Shown: positions 1 to 8,987 of the stretch, piece after piece
Numbering within the stretch: the first letter of the stretch is position 1
Layout of the letters: each line of letters starts with the position of its first letter
DNA from: an uncultured Pseudomonadota bacterium
Lineage (GTDB): Bacteria > Pseudomonadota > Gammaproteobacteria > Burkholderiales > JALYOK01
Direction: 5' to 3'
Assembly: GCA_902826775.1 (NCBI GenBank)
Contig: CADEHE010000001.1
Coordinates: 434,001 to 498,000 of the forward strand
Length of the DNA: 64,000 nucleotides
Program-made: the position numbers and the translations under genes
The notes under the pieces: model-generated
What the model was told of the DNA's origin: nothing
The model's input: only the letters and a program-made list of their open reading frames with translations
Databases searched by the model: none

Positions 1-638
1 CGGTGCGCGGATTGTTCGACGCCGGCAATCGCGACGCCAATCGGCGCAACGTGTACGTGAATTTCCGCACCGGGCAAAGTCTGCTGGACTTAGCGGGCGG
101 CGCGTCCAACATCGATATCTCGATCGAGGATGTGTTTCGCGCGGAGGAAGTGGCCAAAGCCCTGCGCCAGCGCACCGATCAGCAAGTCGAGAGCTGGATC
201 GAAACCAGCAGCCAACTATTTGTCGCGATCTCGAATCAGACTTTTTTCACGCGGCTGATTCGCATTTTTGTCGCGGTCATCGTTGCGGTCGGCATCACCA
301 GCGTGCTGGTGGTTTCGGTGGTGCAGAAGCAAAAGGAGATCGGCATCCTGCGCGCCATGGGCGCGGCACGCGGCGCGATCCTGCGCGTGTTCTTGCTGCA
401 AGGCGCGGTGATCGGCTTGGCAGGCGCCATACTCGGCAGCGGTTTTGGCACCTTACTGATGGCGTTCATCAGCCGCGTGTTCAAGTCGCCGGATGGGTCG
501 GCTTTCTTGCGCCTGCAGATCGCGCCGGAGCTTTACGCCGCGGCGGTGGGGATATCGCTCGTTTTCGGCGTGCTGGCCGCCATCATGCCGGCGCGCCGCG
601 CGGCGAGCTTGGATCCGGCGCAGGCCATCCGCATATGA
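1..638 (+). CDS. ABC transporter permease, FtsX/MacB type (5' end cut by window)
   Basis: This is the C-terminal part of an inner-membrane permease; the gene starts before the window, so only about 211 residues are visible. After a periplasmic stretch come three hydrophobic helices at about residues 82-107, 127-152 and 173-195 of the visible part. The segment around [11 protein letters not shown] and the ending [16 protein letters not shown] are typical of the FtsX domain of MacB, LolC/E and DevC permeases. An ATPase gene follows 25 bases later, so the two very likely form one transporter. Whether the substrate is lipoprotein (Lol) or something exported through TolC (MacB-like) cannot be decided from the visible part. 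Confidence 0.85.
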   Translation, partial: VRGLFDAGNRDANRRNVYVNFRTGQSLLDLAGGASNIDISIEDVFRAEEVAKALRQRTDQQVESWIETSSQLFVAISNQTFFTRLIRIFVAVIVAVGITSVLVVSVVQKQKEIGILRAMGAARGAILRVFLLQGAVIGLAGAILGSGFGTLLMAFISRVFKSPDGSAFLRLQIAPELYAAAVGISLVFGVLAAIMPARRAASLDPAQAIRI

Positions 639-663
639 ATGAGCGAAGCGGGAAATGGCGCCG

Positions 664-1380
664 ATGAGCCAGCCCATCCTGGCGCTCAAAGGCGTGCGCA
701 AAACGTACAACGCCGGCACCGACGTCGCGCAAGAAGTGCTGCATGGCATCGACCTCGAACTGCAGTCCGGCGAGTTCGTCGCGCTGATCGGCCCATCCGG
801 CTCGGGCAAGAGCACGCTGCTGAACATCATCGGGCTGCTCGAACCCGCTACCAGCGGCTCGTACCGGCTGGACGGGCGCGAGGTCACGCAGTTGAGCGAA
901 GACGAGATGACGCGCGCGCGCCTGGAAACGCTCGGTTTCGTGTTCCAGTTTCATCACCTGCTGCCGGCGTTCAGCGCGCTGGAGAACGTGCAGATTCCGG
1001 GATTGATGCGCGACGGCAGCTACACGCCCGAGCGCCGGGCCGAAGCGTTGCGACTGTTAGAGGCGGTGGGACTCAAAGGCGCTGAACAAAAAAAGCCGGC
1101 GCAGCTCTCCGGCGGCATGCAGCAACGGGTGGCGATCGCGCGCGCACTGGCGCTCTCGCCCAAGCTGGTGTTGGCCGACGAGCCGACCGGCAATCTCGAC
1201 ACCAAGACAGCAGACGATATTTTCGCGCTGCTGCGCCGCTTCAATCAGGAACGCGGCACGGCGCTGCTGGTGGTGACGCACGATGCGGACTTGGCGGCGC
1301 GCTGCGACCGCGTCGTGCGCTTGGTCGACGGCGTCATTGCCGAGGACAAGCTTATTCATGCCAGTGCGGCGCCGGTTTGA
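664..1380 (+). CDS. ABC transporter ATP-binding protein, LolD-like
   Basis: Cytoplasmic ATPase of 238 residues that powers the preceding permease. Walker A GPSGSGKS lies at residues 43-50, the signature LSGG at 148-151, and Walker B with ADEPTGNLD at about 168-179. The stretch [15 protein letters not shown] at about 95-109 closely resembles LolD, the lipoprotein-release ATPase. MacB and DevA ATPases are close relatives, and the neighbouring permease looks more MacB/DevC-like, so the LolD assignment stays tentative. I chose the ATG at 664, giving MSQPILAL, as in the family; an in-frame ATG at 655 adds three residues. Confidence 0.85.
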   Translation: MSQPILALKGVRKTYNAGTDVAQEVLHGIDLELQSGEFVALIGPSGSGKSTLLNIIGLLEPATSGSYRLDGREVTQLSEDEMTRARLETLGFVFQFHHLLPAFSALENVQIPGLMRDGSYTPERRAEALRLLEAVGLKGAEQKKPAQLSGGMQQRVAIARALALSPKLVLADEPTGNLDTKTADDIFALLRRFNQERGTALLVVTHDADLAARCDRVVRLVDGVIAEDKLIHASAAPV

Positions 1381-1435
1381 TCGCAATCTGAGTATACTGC
1401 GGATAAGATATAGTGAAAATTAGCTTGAGACTTGA

Positions 1436-1454
1436 GTTAATGATAATTACTATC
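1436..1454 (+). promoter_or_regulatory. Candidate Fur box upstream of the methyltransferase-tolC genes
   Basis: The 19 bases GTTAATGATAATTACTATC match the classical Fur consensus GATAATGATAATCATTATC at 16 of 19 positions by direct comparison. The site lies in the 163-base gap after the ATPase gene and about 90 bases before the methyltransferase start. The surrounding gap is AT-rich, unlike the GC-rich core genes here, as expected of a promoter. Iron-dependent repression of the downstream genes is an inference. Confidence 0.5.
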
Positions 1455-1543
1455 TCTAGTATATTGCGGTAATGGCTGAAAAACAGGCAAAACACGGGTA
1501 GTGCTACCATCACGCGCCGCACTGATTTTCGGCAGGACTGAGC

Positions 1544-2194
1544 ATGGATATCGAGCAAGCGCGCTTTAACATGGTCGAGCAGCAGATTCGCACTTGGGAG
1601 GTGTTGGACCAAAGCGTGCTCGATTTGCTCTTGGCCGTGCATCGCGAAGCCTTCGTGCCGGAAAAGTATCGCGCACTGGCTTTCGTCGATATGGAAATTC
1701 CGCTCGGCCACGGCGAGGTCATGCTCGCGCCGAAGATGGAAGCGCGCATGCTGCAAGAGCTCGCCGTCAGGCCAAACGAGCGCGTGCTCGAAGTAGGCAC
1801 CGGCAGCGGATACTTTACCGCCTTGCTGGCGCGCCGCGCGGCGAGCGTTACCAGCGTCGAGATCGTGCCGGAACTCGCCGCGTTCGGCCGCGCCAATCTC
1901 GCGGCCAACGCTATCCGTAACGTCGAGCTGCACGTTGGCGACGCGGTGCGTGGCTGGCCTGCGGGCGGAGCGTACGATGTCATTGCGCTGACCGGTTCGG
2001 TGCGCGATACGCCACAAGCGCTGATCGCGCAGCTTAAGCCTGGCGGCCGGCTCATCGCTGTGGTCGGCAGTGCGCCGATCATGCGCGCTACGCTCTATAC
2101 CGCGACCGGGCAGGGAACCCACGTCCGGGCGGTTTTCGATACGGTGATCCCGCCGTTGCGCGATGCGACGCTGAAGCCGCAGTTCGTGTTTTAA
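1544..2194 (+). CDS. Protein-L-isoaspartate O-methyltransferase family protein
   Basis: Protein of 216 residues with a Rossmann-type AdoMet domain: motif I VLEVGTGSGYF is at about residues 81-91 and a post-I acidic residue follows in SVEIVPEL. The N-terminal MVEQQIRTWEVLDQ stretch and the overall length fit the PCMT family, which repairs isoaspartyl residues in damaged proteins. Members placed beside tolC in betaproteobacteria are often divergent, so true repair activity is not certain. It precedes tolC by about 205 bases on the same strand and probably shares its promoter region, including the Fur-like site. Confidence 0.8.
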   Translation: MDIEQARFNMVEQQIRTWEVLDQSVLDLLLAVHREAFVPEKYRALAFVDMEIPLGHGEVMLAPKMEARMLQELAVRPNERVLEVGTGSGYFTALLARRAASVTSVEIVPELAAFGRANLAANAIRNVELHVGDAVRGWPAGGAYDVIALTGSVRDTPQALIAQLKPGGRLIAVVGSAPIMRATLYTATGQGTHVRAVFDTVIPPLRDATLKPQFVF

Positions 2195-2399
2195 CGAGGT
2201 ATTGCCGGACTTGCCGAGTGGGTTGCGCGAGCCAATGTTGCAAATTCCAGACAAACGCGGGCGCGGCAGCCGCGGCTACGCTAGAGTCCGCTTCTGTGAG
2301 GGGTTTACTCGTGTTACCCTTATGAGACAAGCGCTTCGGGCCGATACCTACAGGAGATTATCGGTACCGCGCGCGAAAGAATGCCAATAGGACAATGAA

Positions 2400-3947
2400 A
2401 TGCCAAAACGCCCCAACTTTTTCGCCTCGTTCAAACCCCGCACGCGCCAGCGGCTGATTGCTGCGTCTATCGCAGCCAGCGCCGCTTGGGCGGGTCCGGG
2501 ATGGGGCGATGATTTGTTGCGCGTCTACGAAGATGCTCTCAAATTCGACGCGCGCTATGCCGCGGCGAAATCTGCGTACCAGGCGGCGCAAGAGCGTGTG
2601 CCGCAGGCTCAGGCGGGGCTCAAGAGCACCCTGGATTTGAACGCCAACGCCGGCGGCCTCATCGTTGACCGCAAGGGTTTCGATCGTGCTGACGGCGGCC
2701 AAGCAAACTACACGCTTCAGTTCGCACATCCGCTCTGGCGCGCGCAGAGCAAAATTCAAGTGCAGCAAGCGGAAACGGCGCTTAAGCAATTCGAAGCGCA
2801 GCTCGCGCAAGCGCAGCAGGACTTGGCGGTGCGCGTGGCGCAAGCCTATTTTGACGTGTTGCTGGCGCAGGACAGCGTCGCTTTGTCTTCCGCTAAGAAG
2901 TCGGCGATTTCGGAGCAGCTCGCGCAAGCGAAACGCAACTTTGAAGTCGGCACCGCAACCATTACCGACACGCACGAGGCGCAAGCGCGCTACGATTTGG
3001 CGGTTTCGGAAGAGATTGCCAACCAAAACGATTTGGAAATTAAACTGCGCGCCCTCGAGCAATTGGTGGGCCGGCGTCCACCGGCGCTGGCGCTGCTGCG
3101 CGAGAATATTACGCTGCCCGTGCCCAACCCGAACAACATGGACGCGTGGGTGAAGGGCGCCGTGGCGCGCAACCCGCAAGTGCTGGCGATTGATTCCCAA
3201 TATCAAGTCGCCAAGCAGGAGATCGAGCGCAACAAGGCGGCTTACAAGCCCACCGTTGACGCCGTCTCCAACTTGAATCATCAAGCCTACACAAGCGACA
3301 ACTTGTCGACCGGCGAGCGCACGATTACCGGGCAAATCGGCGTGCAGTTGAATGTGCCGATTTTGGATGGCAGCTTGCGCCAATCCAGAGTGCGCGAAGC
3401 AGTCGCACTGGCCGAGCGTTCACGCCAAGATTTGGAAGATGCGCGCCGCACCGCGGCGCTCAACGCGCGGCAGCAGTTCCTCGCGGTGAATAGTTTTGCG
3501 GCGCAAACGAAGGCGCTGGAACAAGCGCTCGTCTCCACGCGCAGTGCGTTGGACTCGACCAAGCTCGGCCAAGAGGTCGGCGTGCGCACTTCGATCGACG
3601 TCTTGAACGCGCAGCAGCAGCTGTTCCAAGCGCGGCGCGACTTGTTTGCCGCGCGCTACAACACCATCCTGAGCCATTTGCGATTGCGTCAAGCATCGGG
3701 CTACGTCGGCGTCGAGGACTTGACGGCGATCAACAGAACGCTGCAGGAAGCCCCTGCCGGCGCGAGCAACGCCATCAACAACGGCGTTGGCACTGCCGCT
3801 GCGAAACCAGCAGCACCCGCGGCGGCGAGCGCCGCAACAACGGCCGGTGCGGCGGGCGCGACCGCTCCCGCAGCAGCCGCGATGCCGAGCAATGCAGCGA
3901 AGGTCAAGGCGCCGGCGAAGCGCGCGGCGAAGAAAAAGCGGCGTTAG
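2400..3947 (+). CDS. tolC: TolC family outer membrane efflux protein
   Basis: Protein of 515 residues, of the length and pattern of TolC: an N-terminal signal sequence (basic start, then a short alanine-rich stretch ending near residue 37), then two repeated halves of long amphipathic helices rich in Gln, Ala and Glu. The segment beginning DDLLRVYEDALKFDARY is a TolC N-terminal hallmark. TolC trimers form the outer-membrane exit duct for type I secretion and tripartite efflux. The last 65 or so residues are a low-complexity Ala/Pro tail ending in a Lys/Arg cluster, outside the conserved fold. The stop codon overlaps that of the convergent waaA gene. Confidence 0.93.
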   Translation: MPKRPNFFASFKPRTRQRLIAASIAASAAWAGPGWGDDLLRVYEDALKFDARYAAAKSAYQAAQERVPQAQAGLKSTLDLNANAGGLIVDRKGFDRADGGQANYTLQFAHPLWRAQSKIQVQQAETALKQFEAQLAQAQQDLAVRVAQAYFDVLLAQDSVALSSAKKSAISEQLAQAKRNFEVGTATITDTHEAQARYDLAVSEEIANQNDLEIKLRALEQLVGRRPPALALLRENITLPVPNPNNMDAWVKGAVARNPQVLAIDSQYQVAKQEIERNKAAYKPTVDAVSNLNHQAYTSDNLSTGERTITGQIGVQLNVPILDGSLRQSRVREAVALAERSRQDLEDARRTAALNARQQFLAVNSFAAQTKALEQALVSTRSALDSTKLGQEVGVRTSIDVLNAQQQLFQARRDLFAARYNTILSHLRLRQASGYVGVEDLTAINRTLQEAPAGASNAINNGVGTAAAKPAAPAAASAATTAGAAGATAPAAAAMPSNAAKVKAPAKRAAKKKRR

Positions 3948-5257
3948 GCTTGCTCGCGCTGAGCACTTCGCTCTGTGGCGCGCGTACTGGTGCGGGGCGC
4001 TAATAGCGGTTCGATCTCGCCCATAATGCGCGCGGTCGCGCCTTGATGGGCGCGCACGAAATCCCGGCCTGCTGCGCCCATCTGCTCGCGTTTCGGCGTA
4101 TCGCTTAGCAGGCGCGCAGCCTCGCGCGCTAGCGTTTGTGCATCTTCTACGCGAACGGCCGCGCCGGCCTCAACGGCCAGGCGCGTGGCCTTATCAAAAT
4201 TGAAAGTGTGCGGCCCCACGATCGCGGGCTTGCCCATGGCGCAGGCTTCCAGCAGATTTTGTCCCCCGAGCGGCGCGAGGCTGCCGCCAATGAAAGCGAC
4301 ATCACAGGCTGCGTAGTAGGCAAACATCTCGCCCATCGAGTCGCCGAGCAGCACGCGCGTGGCAGCGTGCACCGGTTCATTCGCACTGCGGCGCTGGAAC
4401 GCGAGGCCGCGCTTCGCGAGTAAGCCGGCGACTTCATTAAAGCGCTGCGGATGACGCGGCACCAAAATGATCAAGGCTGATGCCGGCAGAGAAGGCAGTA
4501 CTGTATCCAGAATAATCTCTTCTTCATTTTCTCGTGTGCTTGCACAGAGGAAAGTGGGATGAGTATTGGCTTGTCGCGTTATCAGCAACGCCCGGATTAC
4601 GTCGCTTTCTCGCGGCGGCGTGATGTCGAATTTAACGTTGCCGACGACGCGCACCGTCTGAGCGCCGAGCGACTTTAGTCTGCTTGCATCGTCTGCGCTT
4701 TGCGCAGCAACGCATTGCAACGTTCCCAGCGTGGCACGGGTGAGCGCCGCAAAGCGCGCGTAGCGTGCCGCGGAACGCGCGGACAAGCGGGCGTTCACCA
4801 GCGCCAGCGGGATGGCGTATTCATGTGCTTGGTGCAACAGATTTGGCCAAAGCTCGGTTTCGAGAATGATGCCCAGCACCGGCTGAAAGTGCGCGAGGAA
4901 GCGCCGCACCGGGAAAGCCAGATCGAACGGCAAATACGCGCGCAGGACTCGATCGCCAAAGAGCTTCTCGGAAGCTTGCCGCCCAGTGGGCGTGGTATGC
5001 GTGAGCAAGATCTGGTGGCTTGGATAGCGTGCACGCAGCGCATCGACGAGGGGGGCGGCGGCGCGTGTTTCTCCCACCGAAACCGCGTGCAGCCAGATGG
5101 TGGGACGCTCAGTGGAGGCAACCGCGTAGCGGCCAAAGCGCTCGGGCACGTGCTGTAAATACTCCCGCTGGCGCCGCGCCCGCCACAGCAGCCGCAGCAA
5201 CACGAGCGGCAAAGCGGCCCACAGCAGTGCGGAATAGATCCGGCGCGACACTATCAC
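3944..5257 (-). CDS. waaA: 3-deoxy-D-manno-octulosonic acid transferase
   Basis: Enzyme of 437 residues that transfers Kdo from CMP-Kdo to lipid IVA, the first inner-core step of lipopolysaccharide. An N-terminal hydrophobic anchor (about residues 8-23) precedes a GT-B fold. The family stretch IWLHAVSVGETRAA, the LETELWPN motif and the C-terminal GGSLAPLGGQNLLEA sugar-nucleotide site are all present. The start is a GTG at 5257; another GTG two codons later is possible. The gene converges on tolC, the two stop codons overlapping in TTAG, and sits beside the glycan locus, in keeping with a cell-envelope neighbourhood. Confidence 0.95.
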   Translation of the reverse strand: MIVSRRIYSALLWAALPLVLLRLLWRARRQREYLQHVPERFGRYAVASTERPTIWLHAVSVGETRAAAPLVDALRARYPSHQILLTHTTPTGRQASEKLFGDRVLRAYLPFDLAFPVRRFLAHFQPVLGIILETELWPNLLHQAHEYAIPLALVNARLSARSAARYARFAALTRATLGTLQCVAAQSADDASRLKSLGAQTVRVVGNVKFDITPPRESDVIRALLITRQANTHPTFLCASTRENEEEIILDTVLPSLPASALIILVPRHPQRFNEVAGLLAKRGLAFQRRSANEPVHAATRVLLGDSMGEMFAYYAACDVAFIGGSLAPLGGQNLLEACAMGKPAIVGPHTFNFDKATRLAVEAGAAVRVEDAQTLAREAARLLSDTPKREQMGAAGRDFVRAHQGATARIMGEIEPLLAPRTSTRATERSAQREQA

Positions 5258-5426
5258 TCAGCGCTACCGACCGAAGCCAGTCGGCGCGATCGCAGGCTCG
5301 CCGCGGCCGCACCGTGCAAATACCGCTCGCCGTCGCTGTCGTTCGCTCTGCATCTTCGCCGCCGCATTCGTGTCGCGCGATTGTAGCAACGCGCCTGGCG
5401 AGCCTGCTTACGCTAAAATCGCCCGC

Positions 5427-6440
5427 ATGAAAATCCTCGTCACCGGTGCTGCCGGCTTCATCGGCATGCACGTCGCCAAGCGCTTGTTGGAGCGCGGCGA
5501 TGAGATCGTCGGCATCGATAATCTAAACGACTACTACGACCCCAAGCTCAAGCTCGCGCGCCTGGAGCAACTCAAGCCGTTCGAGAAGTTCACCTTCATC
5601 AAGATGGATATCGCCGATCGCGACGCGATGGAACAACTCTTCGCGCGCGAACGCTTTCAACGCGTCGTGCACCTCGCCGCCCAAGCGGGCGTGCGCTACT
5701 CGATCAAGAATCCGCATGTGTATATACAAAGCAATATCGTCGGCTTCTTACACATTCTCGAAGGCTGCAGGCACCATCAAATCGAGCATCTGGTTTACGC
5801 GAGTAGTTCGAGCGTGTACGGCATGAACACGAAAATGCCGTTCAGCGTGAGTGACAATGTCGATCACCCGGTGAGTTTATATGCGGCCACGAAGAAATCG
5901 AATGAGTTGATGGCGCACACGTACAGCCACCTGTACAATCTGCCAACGACCGGCCTGCGGTTTTTTACCGTCTATGGTCCCTGGGGTAGGCCCGATATGG
6001 CAGTCTACATTTTCACTAAGGCGATACTCGAAGGCCGGCCGATCGATGTCTACAACAACGGCAACATGGAGCGCGATTTCACTTACATCGACGACATCGT
6101 CGAAGGTGTGGTGCGCGTCACCGACAAAATTCCGGCGCCCAATCCAGATTGGTCTGCAGAGCACGCGGACCCCGGATCAAGCCCAGCACCTTACAAGGTT
6201 TACAACATCGGCAATCACAGTCCGGTGAAGTTAATGACGATGATCGAAACGTTGGAGAATGCGTTGGGTAAGAAGGCGATCAAGAATTTCCTGCCGATGC
6301 AGGCGGGGGATGTGATGGCGACGTATGCGGATGTGAGTAGTCTCGCCACGTCCGTTGGATTCGCACCGAGGACGTCGCTCAATATGGGTTTACTTCAGTT
6401 CGCGCGTTGGGTAACTGAGCGTTTCGATATTCGATCATAA
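5427..6440 (+). CDS. NAD-dependent epimerase, UDP-glucuronate 4-epimerase-like
   Basis: Short-chain dehydrogenase/reductase of 337 residues. The NAD-binding motif TGAAGFIG is at 6-13, and catalytic Tyr152 and Lys156 lie in YAATK. The stretch DNLNDYYDPKLKLARLEQL at about 31-49 is characteristic of UDP-glucuronate 4-epimerases, which make UDP-galacturonate. The ATG at 5427 puts the Rossmann motif directly at the N-terminus as usual; a longer reading frame upstream is not needed. It opens the plus-strand glycan genes and probably supplies a uronic acid precursor that the AsnB-type amidotransferases downstream could amidate (inference). Confidence 0.9.
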   Translation: MKILVTGAAGFIGMHVAKRLLERGDEIVGIDNLNDYYDPKLKLARLEQLKPFEKFTFIKMDIADRDAMEQLFARERFQRVVHLAAQAGVRYSIKNPHVYIQSNIVGFLHILEGCRHHQIEHLVYASSSSVYGMNTKMPFSVSDNVDHPVSLYAATKKSNELMAHTYSHLYNLPTTGLRFFTVYGPWGRPDMAVYIFTKAILEGRPIDVYNNGNMERDFTYIDDIVEGVVRVTDKIPAPNPDWSAEHADPGSSPAPYKVYNIGNHSPVKLMTMIETLENALGKKAIKNFLPMQAGDVMATYADVSSLATSVGFAPRTSLNMGLLQFARWVTERFDIRS

Positions 6441-6506
6441 GACTTAACCTGCAGCCAGCACAACGCAGCATATAGATTGTCGCTAGCGGCTCGTACTTTC
6501 GCTACT

Positions 6507-8348
6507 GTGCTCATACTGGGAATTTCAGCCTACTACCACGATAGTGCGGCAGCGCTTGTTTGCGATGGTCGGATTGCCGCCGCTTCGCAGGAGGAGCGCT
6601 TTTCAAGAAAGAAGCACGATGCAAGGTTTCCAAGAAGCGCTGTTGCTTACTGTTTGCGCGAAGCGGGCAAGGATCTTGCGGCGGTTGACTACGTGGTTTT
6701 CTATGACAAGCCACTTGTCAAGTTCGAGCGTCTTTTGGAAACGTACCTAAGTTTTGCGCCAAGGGGTTTTGGTTCGTTCACTGCGTCTATGCCTATTTGG
6801 CTGAAGGAAAAACTATTCTTAAAGACTACTCTGCACGCGGAACTAAGTGCCTTGGCTCACTGCAGCGAAGATGTATTACCGCCGTTGCTTTTTTGTGAAC
6901 ACCACAAGTCGCATGCGGCTTCAGCTTTCTTCCCAAGCCCATTTAGGACAGCGGCAGTTCTATGCATTGATGGAGTCGGCGAATGGGCCACGACGTCCGC
7001 CTGGTTGGGGAATGGCAGGTTGCTAGAGCCGCTATGGGAGCTTCATTTTCCTCATTCCCTTGGTTTGCTTTACTCGGCATTCACAGCCTATGCAGGGTTC
7101 AAGGTGAACTCTGGCGAATACAAGTTGATGGGGTTAGCGCCTTACGGGAGACCAATCTATGAGGCTGCGATCAGGGAGCATCTCATCGACATCAAGCAGG
7201 ACGGTACCTTCAGGCTCAACATGGAGTATTTCAACTACTGTACCGGTTTGACGATGACGAATGAGAAGTTCCATCGTCTGTTCGGAGGAGCGCCGAGACA
7301 ACCGGAGACTGCGATTACTCAACGAGACATGGATGTGGCTGCATCAATCCAAAGCGTTACGGAAGACGTAGTGCTGCGGCTCACTCGCGGGCTGCAAAAA
7401 GAGACGCAGAGCGAGCGCCTGTGTTTGGCTGGGGGCGTCGCACTAAACTGCGTCGCGAACGGCAAGGTGATTCGTGATGCGAGGTTTCGCGACGTGTGGG
7501 TACAGCCAGCTGCGGGAGATGCAGGGGGAGCGCTAGGCGCCGCGCTAGCTGCTTGGCATATTCATCTGCGTCAAGAACGGCACGTTGAGCAACCAGATGC
7601 GATGAAGGGCGCCTTTCTTGGGCCAAAGTTTGACAATGACGAAGTCAGATCCCAGCTACAGTCGCTTGGAGTAGTTTACAGAGAGCTGAGCGACGGCGAT
7701 TTAATGCCACGAGTCGCTATGTTGTTGGCAAGCGAGAACGTGATCGGATGGTTTCAGGGTCGCATGGAATTTGGTCCTCGCGCCCTCGGTTCACGCTCGA
7801 TTCTTGGAGATCCTAGGAGCCCTCGGATGCAATCGAATATGAACAAGAAAATTAAGTACCGAGAGTCCTTTCGTCCGTTTGCGCCGGCTGTCTTGGCAGA
7901 GAAAGTTTCAGAGTATTTTGACTTGGACCGCCCAAGCCCATACATGCTTCTGGTCGCTGACATAGGAAAGGGCCAGCGCATTACCGGATCCAGTGAGGAA
8001 AATTCTGTAACAGGCTTAGAGCGGCTGAGTTTTGTTCGTTCCACCTTGCCGGCAATTACTCACGTAGACTATTCTGCCAGAATCCAAACGGTGCATAGAG
8101 AAACCAACCCCCGTTTTCATCAACTCATTGAGGCATTCTTCGAGCTGACAGGCTGCGCTGTACTCGTCAATACCTCATTCAACGTCAGGGGCGAGCCGAT
8201 TGTTTGCACACCATCTGAGGCGTATCGCTGCTTCATGCGTACAGAAATGGACTACTTGGTGATTGGGAATTTCTTGTTGGCCAAGACGGATCAAACCGTT
8301 AGCAGTGCGGATGGTGAGTCTTGGACAAACGAATTCCCGTTAGATTGA
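6507..8348 (+). CDS. Carbamoyltransferase, NodU/CmcH family
   Basis: Enzyme of 613 residues that transfers a carbamoyl group from carbamoyl phosphate, via carbamoyl-adenylate, to a hydroxyl of a sugar or natural product. The N-terminus MLILGISAYYHDSAAAL is diagnostic of the family, and metal-binding H132 and H136 are in HHKSH. The C-terminal half carries the conserved FGPRALGSRSIL stretch and NTSFNVRGEPIVCTP. I take the GTG at 6507 because family proteins begin at this motif; an upstream in-frame TTG at 6477 would add ten residues. The next two genes encode the small membrane proteins that commonly accompany this family in glycan loci. Confidence 0.92.
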   Translation: MLILGISAYYHDSAAALVCDGRIAAASQEERFSRKKHDARFPRSAVAYCLREAGKDLAAVDYVVFYDKPLVKFERLLETYLSFAPRGFGSFTASMPIWLKEKLFLKTTLHAELSALAHCSEDVLPPLLFCEHHKSHAASAFFPSPFRTAAVLCIDGVGEWATTSAWLGNGRLLEPLWELHFPHSLGLLYSAFTAYAGFKVNSGEYKLMGLAPYGRPIYEAAIREHLIDIKQDGTFRLNMEYFNYCTGLTMTNEKFHRLFGGAPRQPETAITQRDMDVAASIQSVTEDVVLRLTRGLQKETQSERLCLAGGVALNCVANGKVIRDARFRDVWVQPAAGDAGGALGAALAAWHIHLRQERHVEQPDAMKGAFLGPKFDNDEVRSQLQSLGVVYRELSDGDLMPRVAMLLASENVIGWFQGRMEFGPRALGSRSILGDPRSPRMQSNMNKKIKYRESFRPFAPAVLAEKVSEYFDLDRPSPYMLLVADIGKGQRITGSSEENSVTGLERLSFVRSTLPAITHVDYSARIQTVHRETNPRFHQLIEAFFELTGCAVLVNTSFNVRGEPIVCTPSEAYRCFMRTEMDYLVIGNFLLAKTDQTVSSADGESWTNEFPLD

Positions 8349-8361
8349 GTAGAGTAGGTTC

Positions 8362-8766
8362 GTGACGTATCCAAACTCGCCTAATTGCCGGAGTAGGATG
8401 TTCAAGTTCGCAATGAGTGTAGGATGTGCAGCGGCGTGTGTATTTGGTCTGCTGTTGCCATGGCTTTGGGGCTACCAGTTTCCGAAATGGCCGTGGCTGG
8501 TTTTGGTACTGCTTGGGGCATGGGGCCTACTACATCCCACCTCACTGTCGCGTGTGTATCGCATTTGGATGCGAGGTGCGGAAGTGCTCGGGGCGTTTAA
8601 CAACAGGCTGGTTCTCGGAGTCGCATTCTTTCTGATAGTCCTGCCCGTTGGTAGAATTCGAAGGCTCCTGGGTAAAGACCCTTTTTCTGCTTCCATTGAT
8701 GCTGCCGCAAAGACCTACAAGATCTCCGCTAGCGGAGAAGCTTCTGATATGACACGGCTATTCTAA
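8362..8766 (+). CDS. SxtJ-like membrane protein
   Basis: Protein of 134 residues with two hydrophobic hairpins: about residues 17-37 plus 42-57, and about 80-97. The segment HPTSLSRVYRIWMRGAEVLGAFNNRLVLGVAFFLIVLPVGRIRRLLGKDPF is the conserved core of the SxtJ family, first named in saxitoxin clusters. These proteins are usually found directly after carbamoyltransferase genes, as here (13 bases). Their biochemical role is not established; a membrane partner or scaffold for the carbamoyltransferase is one possibility. Start is GTG at 8362, and the stop overlaps the next start by one base (TAATG). Confidence 0.8.
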   Translation: MTYPNSPNCRSRMFKFAMSVGCAAACVFGLLLPWLWGYQFPKWPWLVLVLLGAWGLLHPTSLSRVYRIWMRGAEVLGAFNNRLVLGVAFFLIVLPVGRIRRLLGKDPFSASIDAAAKTYKISASGEASDMTRLF

Positions 8767-8918
8767 TGGGAGCGTTGATAGCGGAACTCTGGGCGTTCAT
8801 GCGCGCGCGCAAGAAGTTTTGGCTATTGCCAATCCTCATCCTTCTGGTTTTGTTAGGAGCCTTGCTTACCTTGACCCAAGGATCAGCCCTTGCACCTTTC
8901 CTCTATACGCTCTTCTAG
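8766..8918 (+). CDS. DUF5989-like small membrane protein (50 aa)
   Basis: A 50-residue open reading frame starting at the ATG that shares one base with the previous stop. It has a basic/aromatic N-terminal part (AELWAFMRARKKFWLLP) followed by one transmembrane helix and the ending TQGSALAPFLYTLF. This pattern matches the tiny family I know as DUF5989, found next to SxtJ-type proteins and carbamoyltransferases. The coupling of start and stop supports translation. Function is unknown; the fixed company suggests a subunit of a membrane-bound carbamoylation complex (inference). Confidence 0.8.
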   Translation: MGALIAELWAFMRARKKFWLLPILILLVLLGALLTLTQGSALAPFLYTLF

Positions 8919-8987
8919 CCCACCGCGTGGCTCGGTTCAGAGTTTTGTCAATCCTAGAGACTAAGGCCAACGCTTGGCGAGTGAGCC

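Noticed and set aside
1..1380. LolC/E-LolD lipoprotein transporter as a firm call
   Set aside because: The ATPase resembles LolD, but the visible part of the permease looks closer to MacB/DevC; the start is missing.
2195..2399. Rhodanese-type gene between methyltransferase and tolC
   Set aside because: I looked for one because this order occurs in relatives, but no open frame in the 205-base gap fits.
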